Assembly (NCBI GenBank): GCA_002441285.1
Contig: DJVR01000041.1
Coordinates: forward strand, 1 to 42,560
Direction: 5' to 3'
DNA from: Candidatus Atribacteria bacterium UBA6251
Lineage (GTDB): Bacteria; Atribacterota; Phoenicimicrobiia; Phoenicimicrobiales; Phoenicimicrobiaceae
DNA: 42,560 nucleotides
In this document: positions 33,452 through 42,064 of the stretch, piece after piece
Position numbering within the stretch: the first letter of the stretch is position 1
How the letters are laid out: every line of letters begins with the position of its first letter
The notes under the pieces: model-generated
Told to the model about the DNA's origin: nothing
The model's database searches: none
The model's input: only the letters and a program-made list of their open reading frames with translations
Program-made: the position numbers and the translations under genes

Positions 33452-34468
33452 ATGATTATTGTAATGAATGGAAAAACTAGTGAAGAACATATACAAAAGG
33501 TAATTCAAAAATTAAACGAAATGGGGCATCAAGTCGATATTTCCAGAGGAGAGAGAAGGATTGTTCTGGGAGTAATAGGAAACGCAAAAAATCTAAATAC
33601 TGTCCCTTTTTACGCTTTTGATGGGGTAGAAGAAGTGGTCCCCATTGAAAAACCTTATAAATTAGCCAGTAGAGAATATAAGAGTACAGCTACCAAAATT
33701 AAAGTGAAGGATGTAGTCATTGGAGGAAAAGAAATAGTTGTTATAGCTGGTCCTTGTGCAGTAGAGAGCCAGGAGCAGATTTTACAGATAGCCAAATTAG
33801 TAAAAAAGGCTGGGGCAAAAATACTAAGAGGCGGGGCTTTTAAACCGAGAACTTCTCCCTATAGTTTTCAGGGGTTGGAAGAAGAAGGGTTAAAATTTCT
33901 AGCTCAAGCTCGAGAGGAAACAGGTCTATTAATTGTAACCGAGGTAATGTCTGCTAGCCAGATAGAGTTAGTCTATGAATATACAGATATATTTCAGGTA
34001 GGAGCTCGCAATATGCAGAACTTTATATTGCTGAAGGAGTTGGGTAAAGTAGATAAACCAGTACTGCTCAAAAGAGGTATGTCAGCTACTATAGAAGAGT
34101 TATTATTATCTGCAGAATATATCTTATCTCACGGAAACAAGCAAGTTATCTTGTGTGAAAGAGGAATTCGGACTTTTGAAAATTATACCCGCAATACTCT
34201 GGATTTAAGCGCGGTTCCTGTAATAAAACAATTGAGCCATCTTCCAGTAATTGTTGACCCCAGTCATGGTACCGGAAGACAGGAGTTAGTTACTCCTATG
34301 TCTAGGGCTGCTGTGGCGGCTGGTGCTGATGGTCTTATTATTGAAGTCCATCCCAACCCTCAGGAATCTGTCAGTGATGGGGCGCAAACCATTGATTTTA
34401 ATCATTTCAGAGAACTCGTCTCAAATATAAGGCTAGTAGCCCAGGCTATTGGTAGAGAGGTAAATTAA
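33452..34468 (+). CDS. aroF: DAHP synthase with N-terminal regulatory domain
   Basis: First step of the shikimate pathway: phosphoenolpyruvate plus erythrose 4-phosphate to DAHP. 338 aa, type I-beta. Residues 1-70 form a ferredoxin-like domain (MIIVMNGKTSEEHI) like the feedback domain of the Thermotoga enzyme, so Tyr/Phe inhibition is plausible. The catalytic barrel begins GPCAVES with metal-binding C102; LRGGAFKPRTSPYSFQG, GARNMQNF, LKRGMSAT, CERGIRTF and DPSHGTGR are all present. A good AAGGAGG lies before ATG. Transketolase at 18082 can supply erythrose 4-phosphate. Confidence 0.96.
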   Translation: MIIVMNGKTSEEHIQKVIQKLNEMGHQVDISRGERRIVLGVIGNAKNLNTVPFYAFDGVEEVVPIEKPYKLASREYKSTATKIKVKDVVIGGKEIVVIAGPCAVESQEQILQIAKLVKKAGAKILRGGAFKPRTSPYSFQGLEEEGLKFLAQAREETGLLIVTEVMSASQIELVYEYTDIFQVGARNMQNFILLKELGKVDKPVLLKRGMSATIEELLLSAEYILSHGNKQVILCERGIRTFENYTRNTLDLSAVPVIKQLSHLPVIVDPSHGTGRQELVTPMSRAAVAAGADGLIIEVHPNPQESVSDGAQTIDFNHFRELVSNIRLVAQAIGREVN

Positions 34469-34499
34469 AGATATTATTTTGCAGAAAGGAATCACTTAA

Positions 34500-35798
34500 T
34501 TGAAGGCGATTATCCAAGGAATTAGAGGGAAAATAATTAAAGGAATAATTAAAGTTCCAGGAGATAAATCAATCACTCATAGAGCTATCATTCTTGGCTC
34601 TATTGCCGAAGGAGAGACTAGGATTCAAAATTATTTGGATGGTTTAGATTGTAATAGTACTATAACCTGCATGCAATCTCTGGGTGTTCAGATTGAAAAA
34701 GCAGATCACCATCTTTTGGTTATTAAAGGAAGAGGATTAAATAGCTTACAGTCTCCCGCTGATATTCTTCAGGTAGGGAATTCTGGAACCACGATCAGGT
34801 TATTAGCTGGGTTGTTATCCGGTCAAAATTTTAATACCATTCTTGATGGCGATGATTCTATAAGGAAGAGACCAATGAATAGAATTATAGTACCATTATC
34901 ATTAATGCACGCCCAGATTAAAGGTGTAAATCAGAGTGATTTTGCTCCCTTAAAGATCATAGGTAGAACATTAGTCGGAATAAATTATACTTTGCCAGTA
35001 GCTAGTGCTCAGGTTAAGTCAGCTATTCTTTTAGCTGGTCTTAATGCCCGGGGTAATACTGTGATTTTTGAGCCTGAAATTACCAGGGATCATACCGAAA
35101 GAATGTTAAAATTAATGGGTGCTAATATTAAGATTCTTCCTAACCAAAAGATAATTTTAAAGCCAGGGGAAAGCTTGACGGGGGTTTTAGTAGATATTCC
35201 AGGAGATATTTCCTCTGCTGCTTATTTTTTAGCTTTAGTTGCTGCCCGAAAGAATTCAGAAATAGTGATTAAAAATACCGGTATTAATCCTACCCGTACC
35301 GGTTTTTTGGAGGCTATAAAAGATATGGGAGCAAATGTTAGACTATTAAATAGAGAAGATATCTCCAATGAACCTAGAGCTGACATTAAAATTAATGGAG
35401 CGCCATTAAAAGGGATAGTCATTGATAAAAAGATTATTCCCAGAATTATTGATGAATTGCCTTTATTGGCAGTTATTGCTACTCAAGCTCAAGGGAAAAC
35501 AGTAATTAAGGATGCCAGAGAGTTAAGAATAAAGGAAACAGATAGAATAAAAAATATTGTTCAGGGACTTTCTAGAATGGGGGCAAACATTTATGAAAAA
35601 GAAGATGGGTTGGAAGTAATCGGGCCTACACAATTGAAAGGCGAGGAAGTGGAAAGCTTTTTTGATCATCGTATTGCTATGTCTTTAGCTATTGCTGCTT
35701 CTTATGCTACTGGTCAAACAATAATAAACCAGAGTGAGTGTATGGATATTTCTTATCCTGATTTTTTGAAAAACTTTTTTAGATTAATAAATGAATAA
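34500..35798 (+). CDS. aroA: EPSP synthase
   Basis: 3-phosphoshikimate 1-carboxyvinyltransferase, sixth step of the pathway. 432 aa. IKVPGDKSITHRAIILGSIAEG holds the phosphate-binding Lys, Ser and Arg; GNSGTTIRLLAGLLSGQ is the glyphosate-region motif, with NSGTT in place of the NAGTA common in class I; then IDELPLLAV and RIKETDRI with catalytic Asp and Glu. TTG start at 34500 with GAAAGGA upstream; the KAIIQGIRGKIIKG extension fits the class II type. 31 nt after aroF. Confidence 0.96.
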   Translation: MKAIIQGIRGKIIKGIIKVPGDKSITHRAIILGSIAEGETRIQNYLDGLDCNSTITCMQSLGVQIEKADHHLLVIKGRGLNSLQSPADILQVGNSGTTIRLLAGLLSGQNFNTILDGDDSIRKRPMNRIIVPLSLMHAQIKGVNQSDFAPLKIIGRTLVGINYTLPVASAQVKSAILLAGLNARGNTVIFEPEITRDHTERMLKLMGANIKILPNQKIILKPGESLTGVLVDIPGDISSAAYFLALVAARKNSEIVIKNTGINPTRTGFLEAIKDMGANVRLLNREDISNEPRADIKINGAPLKGIVIDKKIIPRIIDELPLLAVIATQAQGKTVIKDARELRIKETDRIKNIVQGLSRMGANIYEKEDGLEVIGPTQLKGEEVESFFDHRIAMSLAIAASYATGQTIINQSECMDISYPDFLKNFFRLINE

Positions 35799-35825
35799 TT
35801 AATATTAAGTTTGGAGCTATGCTTT

Positions 35826-36683
35826 ATGGTTATGAAAGAGAAAATTAATTTAACCGGATTGCTAGGGGAACACTTAGAGAAAAGTATTTCACCATTTATT
35901 CATCAATGCTTAATTGAATATTATGACTTAAATTATCTTTATTTACCTTTCTCTATTACCAGTAATGAATTAAACATTGCCCTGAAAGCTATAAAGGCAT
36001 TTAAAATCAAGGGGATGAATATTACTATACCTTTTAAGGAACAGTCTCTAAAATTTATGGATGGAATAGATCAAGCAGTGGTAAAAATAGGTGCCCTTAA
36101 TACCGTAGTTTTTAAAGATAATAAACTATATGGTTATAATACAGATTGGTTTGGTTTTTTAAAACCGCTTCAAAATAAGTTAAATTTTAGTTTTACTGGT
36201 AAAAAACTACTTATTCTTGGAGCTGGTGGTGCTGCAAGGGCAGTTATTTACGCAGCATTAAATGATCATTGTTCAGAGATATCTATATTTAATCGAAACT
36301 ATGAACGAGCCAGCAAGCTGAAAAAAAACTTCCAGGATTTATACCCTGGTTGTAAGATCGAAATATTTTCCTATTCTAAGCATGATTTACAAAGAGAGAT
36401 TAAAGATACAGATTTATTGGTGAATACTACCCCATTGGGCAGTTGGTACTATCCGAATATCAATCCTGTACCAGATTTGATCAACTTTCCTTCTAAAACT
36501 ATAATTTATGACCTGATTTATTATCCAGAAAAGACCCCCTTATTAAATAAAGCAGAGGAAAGCGGTAATCTTTTTTTGAATGGTAAACCAATGTTGGTTT
36601 ACCAGGCAGTGGAAAGTTTTTATTTATGGACAGGTATAAAACCAGATCAAAAATTAATAACTAAGATTTTAGATAAAATTTAA
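35826..36683 (+). CDS. aroE: Shikimate dehydrogenase
   Basis: NADP-dependent reduction of 3-dehydroshikimate. 285 aa from ATG 35826. KSISPFIHQ gives the substrate-binding Ser pair, MNITIPFKEQ the catalytic Lys, YNTDWFGF the Asp, and GAGGAARAVIYAA the nucleotide loop, followed by NRNYERA (NADP-type NRxxxR-like) and NTTPLGSW. The start is chosen because GGAG (35813-35816) lies 9 nt upstream; TTG 35811 would overlap it. A further ATG at 35832 is possible. Confidence 0.95.
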   Translation: MVMKEKINLTGLLGEHLEKSISPFIHQCLIEYYDLNYLYLPFSITSNELNIALKAIKAFKIKGMNITIPFKEQSLKFMDGIDQAVVKIGALNTVVFKDNKLYGYNTDWFGFLKPLQNKLNFSFTGKKLLILGAGGAARAVIYAALNDHCSEISIFNRNYERASKLKKNFQDLYPGCKIEIFSYSKHDLQREIKDTDLLVNTTPLGSWYYPNINPVPDLINFPSKTIIYDLIYYPEKTPLLNKAEESGNLFLNGKPMLVYQAVESFYLWTGIKPDQKLITKILDKI

Positions 36684-36716
36684 ATCAAGATCTACTTTTA
36701 TTTTTGAGGTGATAAA

Positions 36717-37901
36717 ATGTTACGTTTTATTGATGCAGGTGAATCACACGGTAAATTTCTAATGGGAATTATTGAAGGCTTACCGGAAGGCTTAGTTGTG
36801 GATTTAGAGCAAATCAATTTTGACTTAAAACGTAGACAGGGGGGGTATGGTCGAGGATTGAGAATGAATATTGAGCAGGATGCCGTAGATATTATCTCCG
36901 GGCTAATTAACGGTAAAACAATAGGTAGTCCTTTAGGGTTGTTAATTAGGAATAAAGATTTCAAAAATAAAACGATTACAAACCAGGAAGAAAAGGGAAA
37001 TTTTAATATCCCCCGCCCAGGGCATGCAGATCTTGCCGGAGTATTGAAATATGGTCTGGATGACTATCAGGCTATTCTGGAGAGAGCTAGTGCTCGTAAG
37101 ACTGCTATGAGAGTAGCCATAGGTTCGATAACAAAACAATTATTAGAATATTTTTCCATCTATTCCTATAGCCATGTGATCCGCATTGGTACTGTTTCAG
37201 TTAAAGATAGTGCTCTTATTCAAGAAGAAGAAAAAGGTTTCACTTATATTAAAGAAAAGATTAATCAATCAAAGGTGTATTGTTTAGAGGCAGAAACTTC
37301 AGAAAGGATGTGCGAAGAGATAGATAAAGCAAAAAAAGATGGAGATACCTTGGGTGGAATCTTCGAAGTGGTAATTGGTAATGTCCCGATTGGGTTAGGC
37401 AGTCATGTTTTTTGGGATCGAAGAATGGATACACGTATTGCTGGGGCTATGATGAGTATTCCTAGTATTAAAGCGGTAGAAATTGGAGAGGGAATAAAAA
37501 GCGCTGAAAGTAGAGGCTCTTTAGCGCAAGATTCAATTTATTATCAAAAAATATCTTCTACAAAAAATAGTAATAAATCTAGTTTTTATCGTAAAAAGAA
37601 TTGGGCAGGAGGGATAGAAGGGGGGATAACCAATGGAGAAGAGATAATTGTGAGGGCTTATGTAAAGCCTATCCCCACTCTGTTAAAGCCGCTTTCTTCT
37701 ATAGATTTAAAGAGTAAAGAAAATTCTTTAGCTAATTATCAAAGATCTGATTGTTGTGTGGTTCCGGCTGCTAGCGTGGTAGGGGAATCGGTAGTTAATT
37801 GGGAAATTGCAAAGGCTTTTTTGGAAAAATTTTCTGGAGATTCTCTCCCAGAAATTGCCGAAAATTTCCGTAACTATCAAGAGAGGATCAGAAAATGGTA
37901 G
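36717..37901 (+). CDS. aroC: Chorismate synthase
   Basis: FMN-dependent elimination giving chorismate, last common step. 394 aa, normal length. MLRFIDAGESHGKFLMGIIEGLPEG opens the family; RRQGGYGRGLRMNIEQD, SPLGLLIRNKDF, RPGHADLAG and ERASARKTAMRVAIGSI are conserved, the last usually reading RASARETA. GGIEGGITNGEEIIVRA and the AASVVGE segment follow. GAGGTGATAAA precedes ATG 36717. The last 7 bases overlap aroK. Confidence 0.97.
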   Translation: MLRFIDAGESHGKFLMGIIEGLPEGLVVDLEQINFDLKRRQGGYGRGLRMNIEQDAVDIISGLINGKTIGSPLGLLIRNKDFKNKTITNQEEKGNFNIPRPGHADLAGVLKYGLDDYQAILERASARKTAMRVAIGSITKQLLEYFSIYSYSHVIRIGTVSVKDSALIQEEEKGFTYIKEKINQSKVYCLEAETSERMCEEIDKAKKDGDTLGGIFEVVIGNVPIGLGSHVFWDRRMDTRIAGAMMSIPSIKAVEIGEGIKSAESRGSLAQDSIYYQKISSTKNSNKSSFYRKKNWAGGIEGGITNGEEIIVRAYVKPIPTLLKPLSSIDLKSKENSLANYQRSDCCVVPAASVVGESVVNWEIAKAFLEKFSGDSLPEIAENFRNYQERIRKW

Positions 37902-38422
37902 AAAAAAATATCTTTATAACCGGTTTTATGGGAACGGGAAAGAGTGCTGTGGGTGAATGTTTGGCTCGGAAAACTGGAAAAATCTTTTTAGATATGGATA
38001 AGGTTATAGAATCTCAAGAAGGTAATTCTATAAAAGAAATTTTTGCTACTAAAGGGGAAAATTATTTTCGGATTTTAGAAACCAGGATCTTAAAAGAAAT
38101 AAGCTCGCGACAGGGCATAATAGTAGCTACTGGAGGAGGTGCTCTCCTTTCTGAGGAAAATTATCAATTAGCATGTAATTGCGGTAGTATAGTCCTTTTA
38201 TGGGCGACACCAGAAGCAATTTTAGAAAGGCTGAAAAAAGAAAAAGATATTCGTCCCTTACTTTCCGGAAGCGATAGATTGGAGAAAATAAAGATTTTGC
38301 TACAACAAAGAAAAGAAAAGTATAATCGCATAAAATGTCAGATAGAAACGACTAATTTATCTATAGAACAAGTAGCAGATGCAATAATAGAACTATTTCA
38401 GCTTAAAGAGGGAATTAAATAA
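37895..38422 (+). CDS. aroK: Shikimate kinase
   Basis: Phosphorylates shikimate with ATP. 175 aa. Walker A GFMGTGKSAVG (10-20); DMDKVIES with substrate-binding Asp; GGGALL for shikimate contact; RPLLSG of the lid. Start ATG 37895 lies inside the end of aroC and its stop shares one base with the aroB start (TAATG), so aroC-aroK-aroB are translationally coupled. Confidence 0.95.
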   Translation: MVEKNIFITGFMGTGKSAVGECLARKTGKIFLDMDKVIESQEGNSIKEIFATKGENYFRILETRILKEISSRQGIIVATGGGALLSEENYQLACNCGSIVLLWATPEAILERLKKEKDIRPLLSGSDRLEKIKILLQQRKEKYNRIKCQIETTNLSIEQVADAIIELFQLKEGIK

Positions 38423-39579
38423 TGGAAAATATGGATCTACTCTTTGAACGAAAATATCCCGTTAAAATAATGATGGGTAAAGGAATATTAAATAAGGTTA
38501 AAACCCATCTAATCCCTTTTTTATCTGAGCCCAGGTTAGTGATAATTACCAATCCCCTACTGAAAAAGCTTTACGCTAATAATTTGACTGTAGAATTAAC
38601 TAAATATAATATAGAGGTTCATACTATATTAGTAGCGGATGGCGAAAAAACAAAAAGTTTAAATACAACCAAAAAGATATTTGATAGTTTAACAGAATGG
38701 AAAGTAAATCGTTCTACTACCTTAATTACTCTAGGAGGTGGGGTGATTGGAGATTTAGGAGGTTTTATAGCTGCCACCTTTATGAGAGGGCTTCCTTTAA
38801 TTCATATTCCTACCACTCTTTTAGCTCAGATTGATAGTAGTATAGGAGGGAAAGTCGCCCTAAATCATGCTAATGCAAAGAATATTATAGGAAGCTTTTA
38901 TCATCCAAGAATTATTTTAACTGACTCCCAGGTATTACAAAGTCTGCCTATCCGACAATTGAAGAATGGATTAGTTGAAGCTATTAAGATTGCTATTGTC
39001 AGCAGTTCTTATTTTTTCGGTTGGTTAGAGAATAATATTGAACTTATCCTGAAAAAAGATGAAGAAGGATTAGATTTCCTGATAAAAAAGGCAGTTCAGT
39101 TAAAAATTGATCTTATTCTGAATGACCCTTGGGAAAATAATACAAATAATCAAAGAAAATATTTAAACCTGGGTCATACTATTGGCCATGCATGGGAGGT
39201 AATTGGAGGCTATAACCGTATATCTCATGGGGAAGCAATTGCCTTGGGGATCTTGATGGAAACTAAAATAGCATATGATCTGGGGATTTGTTCAGAGGAA
39301 TTTCAGCAGAGGGTAAAAAAGATATTTTCGTTATTATTTAATTCTTTACCTTCCCAATCATTTTTTTCTTTTTTGTTTCAATCTATTCGGGAGGGTAAAA
39401 GGATAGAAAATAGAAAGATTAATTTTGATACATTCTGGGATATTTTAACTTTAGATAAAAAAAATAGTGAAGGGAAAGTAACCTTTATTTTACCCGAGAA
39501 GCTGGGTAGAGTTTGCTTAATTGATTATCTTTCCAGGGAAGAGATAAAGAAGTTTTTAAAAGATTTTATTTTACCCTGA
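38422..39579 (+). CDS. aroB: 3-dehydroquinate synthase
   Basis: Cyclises DAHP to 3-dehydroquinate using NAD and a divalent metal. 385 aa. NAD-binding GGGVIGDLGGFIAATFMRGL; HIPTTLLAQIDSSIGGKVALNH with catalytic Asp and Lys; metal ligands Glu in NGLVEAIKIA, and His in NLGHTIGHAWE and SHGEAIALG. The start overlaps the aroK stop by one base. A 134 nt gap follows before the usual aroQ start. Confidence 0.96.
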   Translation: MENMDLLFERKYPVKIMMGKGILNKVKTHLIPFLSEPRLVIITNPLLKKLYANNLTVELTKYNIEVHTILVADGEKTKSLNTTKKIFDSLTEWKVNRSTTLITLGGGVIGDLGGFIAATFMRGLPLIHIPTTLLAQIDSSIGGKVALNHANAKNIIGSFYHPRIILTDSQVLQSLPIRQLKNGLVEAIKIAIVSSSYFFGWLENNIELILKKDEEGLDFLIKKAVQLKIDLILNDPWENNTNNQRKYLNLGHTIGHAWEVIGGYNRISHGEAIALGILMETKIAYDLGICSEEFQQRVKKIFSLLFNSLPSQSFFSFLFQSIREGKRIENRKINFDTFWDILTLDKKNSEGKVTFILPEKLGRVCLIDYLSREEIKKFLKDFILP

Positions 39580-39713
39580 TTGTTTTCTAAAAAGGAGGTG
39601 ATAATCGGATTAAGAAAATTTTATCTTTAAGGAAAAAACAAAAAATTATCAAAAAAGAATTTACTTTAAAAATTTGTAGATATAACGCAAATGATCAGAA
39701 ATGGAGGGAAGTT

Positions 39714-40169
39714 ATGTTGAAAATTGGAATTATCAATGGACCAAATTTAAATATGCTGGGGAAAAGAGATAAAAATATTTATGGCGATCTTACTCTGGAG
39801 GAAATAAATCAAAAAATTATGGATTTTGCACAAGAAGAAGATATGGAAGTAATCATTAAGCAGTCTAATTCTGAAGGGGATATAATCGATACCATTCAAC
39901 ACCTTTCTAACCAGGTAGATGGTTTGATTATTAATCCAGGGGCTTATACTCACTATAGTTATGCTATCGCAGATGCTTTGAGAGACTGTCCCATTCCAAC
40001 TATAGAAGTCCACCTCTCGAATATTTATTCCCGGGAAAGTTTCCGCCGAAAATCAGTGACCGCCCCGGCCTGTACTGAGCAGATTGCTGGATTTGGATAT
40101 AAGAGTTATCTTATAGCTCTTTATGCCTTAAAAGATTTGATCAGTAATAATCAGAAAACCGTTAGTTAG
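39714..40169 (+). CDS. aroQ: 3-dehydroquinate dehydratase, type II
   Basis: Dehydrates 3-dehydroquinate to 3-dehydroshikimate. 151 aa. NGPNLNMLGKRDKNIYG contains the catalytic Tyr of the lid loop; SNSEGDIIDTIQ, NPGAYTHYSYAIADAL and EVHLSNIYSRESFRRKS hold the remaining active-site Asn, His and Arg. ATG 39714 has GGAGGGA 6 nt upstream and gives the normal length. The same frame stays open back to an ATT at 39609, 9 nt after a perfect AAGGAGGTGAT, and reads IKKILSLRKKQKIIKK, so a 35-residue basic extension from a non-AUG start cannot be excluded. Confidence 0.95.
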   Translation: MLKIGIINGPNLNMLGKRDKNIYGDLTLEEINQKIMDFAQEEDMEVIIKQSNSEGDIIDTIQHLSNQVDGLIINPGAYTHYSYAIADALRDCPIPTIEVHLSNIYSRESFRRKSVTAPACTEQIAGFGYKSYLIALYALKDLISNNQKTVS

Positions 40170-40245
40170 AAGAGATTATTAGAGTATTATTTTAGCAGAT
40201 TCCGTGAAGAGTTCCCATAAAAATATTTTATTTAGAGGGGGGAAA

Positions 40246-41142
40246 ATGAAAGAAGAAAGTGATTTTAGTGCAAATAGAATAACTATTATCGGTTTAGGTT
40301 TGATTGGCGGCTCACTGGGATTATCCTTAAAAGAGCGAAATCCTATTATTAAGATAACCGGGATTGATAAACAGGAAATAATCAATAAAGCGATTAAACG
40401 GGGCGCAGTTGATGAAGGAACAACTAATTTAGAAAAAGGAGTAAAAGAAGCAGATATAATTATTATAGCTACTCCGGTAAAGGTGATAATGAGTTTATTT
40501 TCCCAAATTAAACCTTTTCTTAAGGAGGAAGTCTTGATTACTGATACAGGTAGTACTAAAAGGGAAATTTTGTTAGAAGCAGAGAGGGTATTTTCCAATA
40601 AATTAGATTTTATTGGCGGGCATCCCCTGGCAGGTTTGGAAAAAGGTGGAATAGAAAATGCCTCTTCAGGACTTTTTAGAGAAAAACCTTACCTGATTGT
40701 TTCTAAAAAAGAGAATAGCTTTTTAGCTAAACAAAAAATATCGTTTTTAATAGAATGTATTGGAGCTCGGGGAATAAAAATAGATGATGCCCTGGAACAT
40801 GATCAGATTGTTGCTTTAATCAGTCACCTGCCCCAGCTAATTGCAGTGGTTTTAACTAATATGTATGGTTTGTGGGTAGGAGAAAAGAATAAGGAAAGCT
40901 TATTTCAAATAACCGGTAAAGTGTTTCAGGAAATGACTAGAGTTGCTACCAGTCCTTTTGATATCTGGAAAGATATTTATCAGACTAATACTGAGTATAC
41001 CATAGATTTTATCGAAAAATTGATTGAGTATTTAGAAATAACCAGAGAAAAAATTGCTCGTAATCCGGTTGAATTACAAGAAGATTTTGAAAAAGCTAAA
41101 CTTATTAAAGAAAAGATTCTTAAGATAAAGATGATGGATTAA
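40246..41142 (+). CDS. tyrA: Prephenate dehydrogenase
   Basis: Oxidative decarboxylation of prephenate to 4-hydroxyphenylpyruvate for Tyr. 298 aa. NAD-binding ITIIGLGLIGGSLGLSL near the N-terminus; GHPLAGLEKGG and ISHLPQLIAV are the family motifs holding the catalytic His residues. ATG 40246 is chosen over GTG 40204, since GAGGGGGG lies directly before it and the extra residues have no family counterpart. There is no C-terminal ACT domain, so feedback by Tyr, if any, is not evident. Confidence 0.94.
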   Translation: MKEESDFSANRITIIGLGLIGGSLGLSLKERNPIIKITGIDKQEIINKAIKRGAVDEGTTNLEKGVKEADIIIIATPVKVIMSLFSQIKPFLKEEVLITDTGSTKREILLEAERVFSNKLDFIGGHPLAGLEKGGIENASSGLFREKPYLIVSKKENSFLAKQKISFLIECIGARGIKIDDALEHDQIVALISHLPQLIAVVLTNMYGLWVGEKNKESLFQITGKVFQEMTRVATSPFDIWKDIYQTNTEYTIDFIEKLIEYLEITREKIARNPVELQEDFEKAKLIKEKILKIKMMD

Positions 41143-41179
41143 ATATTAAATTATTTATTGAGGAAAAAGGTGGTAAGAA

Positions 41180-42064
41180 ATGAGGGAGAATGAGGAGAAT
41201 TATTATAGAAAAAAAGTTGCCCTACAGGGAGAGATTGGTTCTTTTAGTGAGATGGCTACTCTGCAATATTTTGGTTCTAATATAGATATTTTACCCTGTA
41301 ATAGCTTTGAGCAAGTAGCAGAGAAAGTAAAAAATAGGCAAGCTGATTATGCCATCTTGCCGATTGAAAATACTCAAACTGGAGGGATTAATAATGTCCA
41401 CGATCTATTATTAAATGAAGACATGTTTGCTATTGGTGAAGTAGTATTAAAAATTGAGCATTGCTTGATTGTCCACCCGGGCACTCGAATAGAACAGATA
41501 GAAAGAATTTATTCTCATCCCCAGGCTCTAGCTCAATGTGAAAAGTATTTGTTTAAGAATTTTCCCCATAGCCAGATTATACCAATCTATGATACTGCCG
41601 GAAGCATTAAACAGATTAAGGAAAGGAAAGATTCCAATGCAGCCGGGATTGCCAGTAGTAGGGCAGCTACTTATTACCAGATGCAGATTATAGAACAGGG
41701 AATCGAAGATAATCCTTCCAACTATACTCGTTTTCTTGTTTTTGCACCTAAGATTGTTAAATTGTCTGACTGTAATAAGACCTCAATAATTTTTGCGGTG
41801 GTGAGTATTCCTGGAGCTATTTATAGATGTTTAAAAGAATTTGCTTTAAGAGAAATTAATTTAACCAGACTAGAGTCCAGACCCAGCAAAAGAGAACCTT
41901 GGGAATACGTTTTTTATATGGATTTTGAAAAAGGTTTATGGGATAAAGTAACTCAGGAAGCTTTAGCCGAACTAAAAAAATGCACTACCTTTGTGAAAAT
42001 TATTGGAACATATAAATCTCAAGCTAAACCTTATTCTCCAGTTATAAATAATTTTAAAACATAA
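41180..42064 (+). CDS. pheA: Prephenate dehydratase
   Basis: Converts prephenate to phenylpyruvate for Phe. 294 aa. Catalytic domain: VALQGEIGSFSEMATLQYF, with QGE where many enzymes have GPxGT; PIENTQTGGINNVHDLL; and NYTRFLVFA carrying the catalytic Thr-Arg-Phe. C-terminal ACT regulatory domain (about 200-285) with INLTRLESRPSKREPWEYVFYMD, the ESRP motif of Phe-binding dehydratases, so Phe inhibition is likely. ATG 41180 follows AAAGGTGG. Last gene of the aro operon. Confidence 0.95.
   Translation: MRENEENYYRKKVALQGEIGSFSEMATLQYFGSNIDILPCNSFEQVAEKVKNRQADYAILPIENTQTGGINNVHDLLLNEDMFAIGEVVLKIEHCLIVHPGTRIEQIERIYSHPQALAQCEKYLFKNFPHSQIIPIYDTAGSIKQIKERKDSNAAGIASSRAATYYQMQIIEQGIEDNPSNYTRFLVFAPKIVKLSDCNKTSIIFAVVSIPGAIYRCLKEFALREINLTRLESRPSKREPWEYVFYMDFEKGLWDKVTQEALAELKKCTTFVKIIGTYKSQAKPYSPVINNFKT

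Noticed and set aside
36698..36964. 88-codon minus-strand ORF
   Set aside because: Antisense shadow of the highly conserved N-terminal part of aroC.
40179..40598. 139-codon ORF on the minus strand
   Set aside because: Antisense to the conserved start of tyrA, hydrophobic low-complexity translation, no ribosome site.
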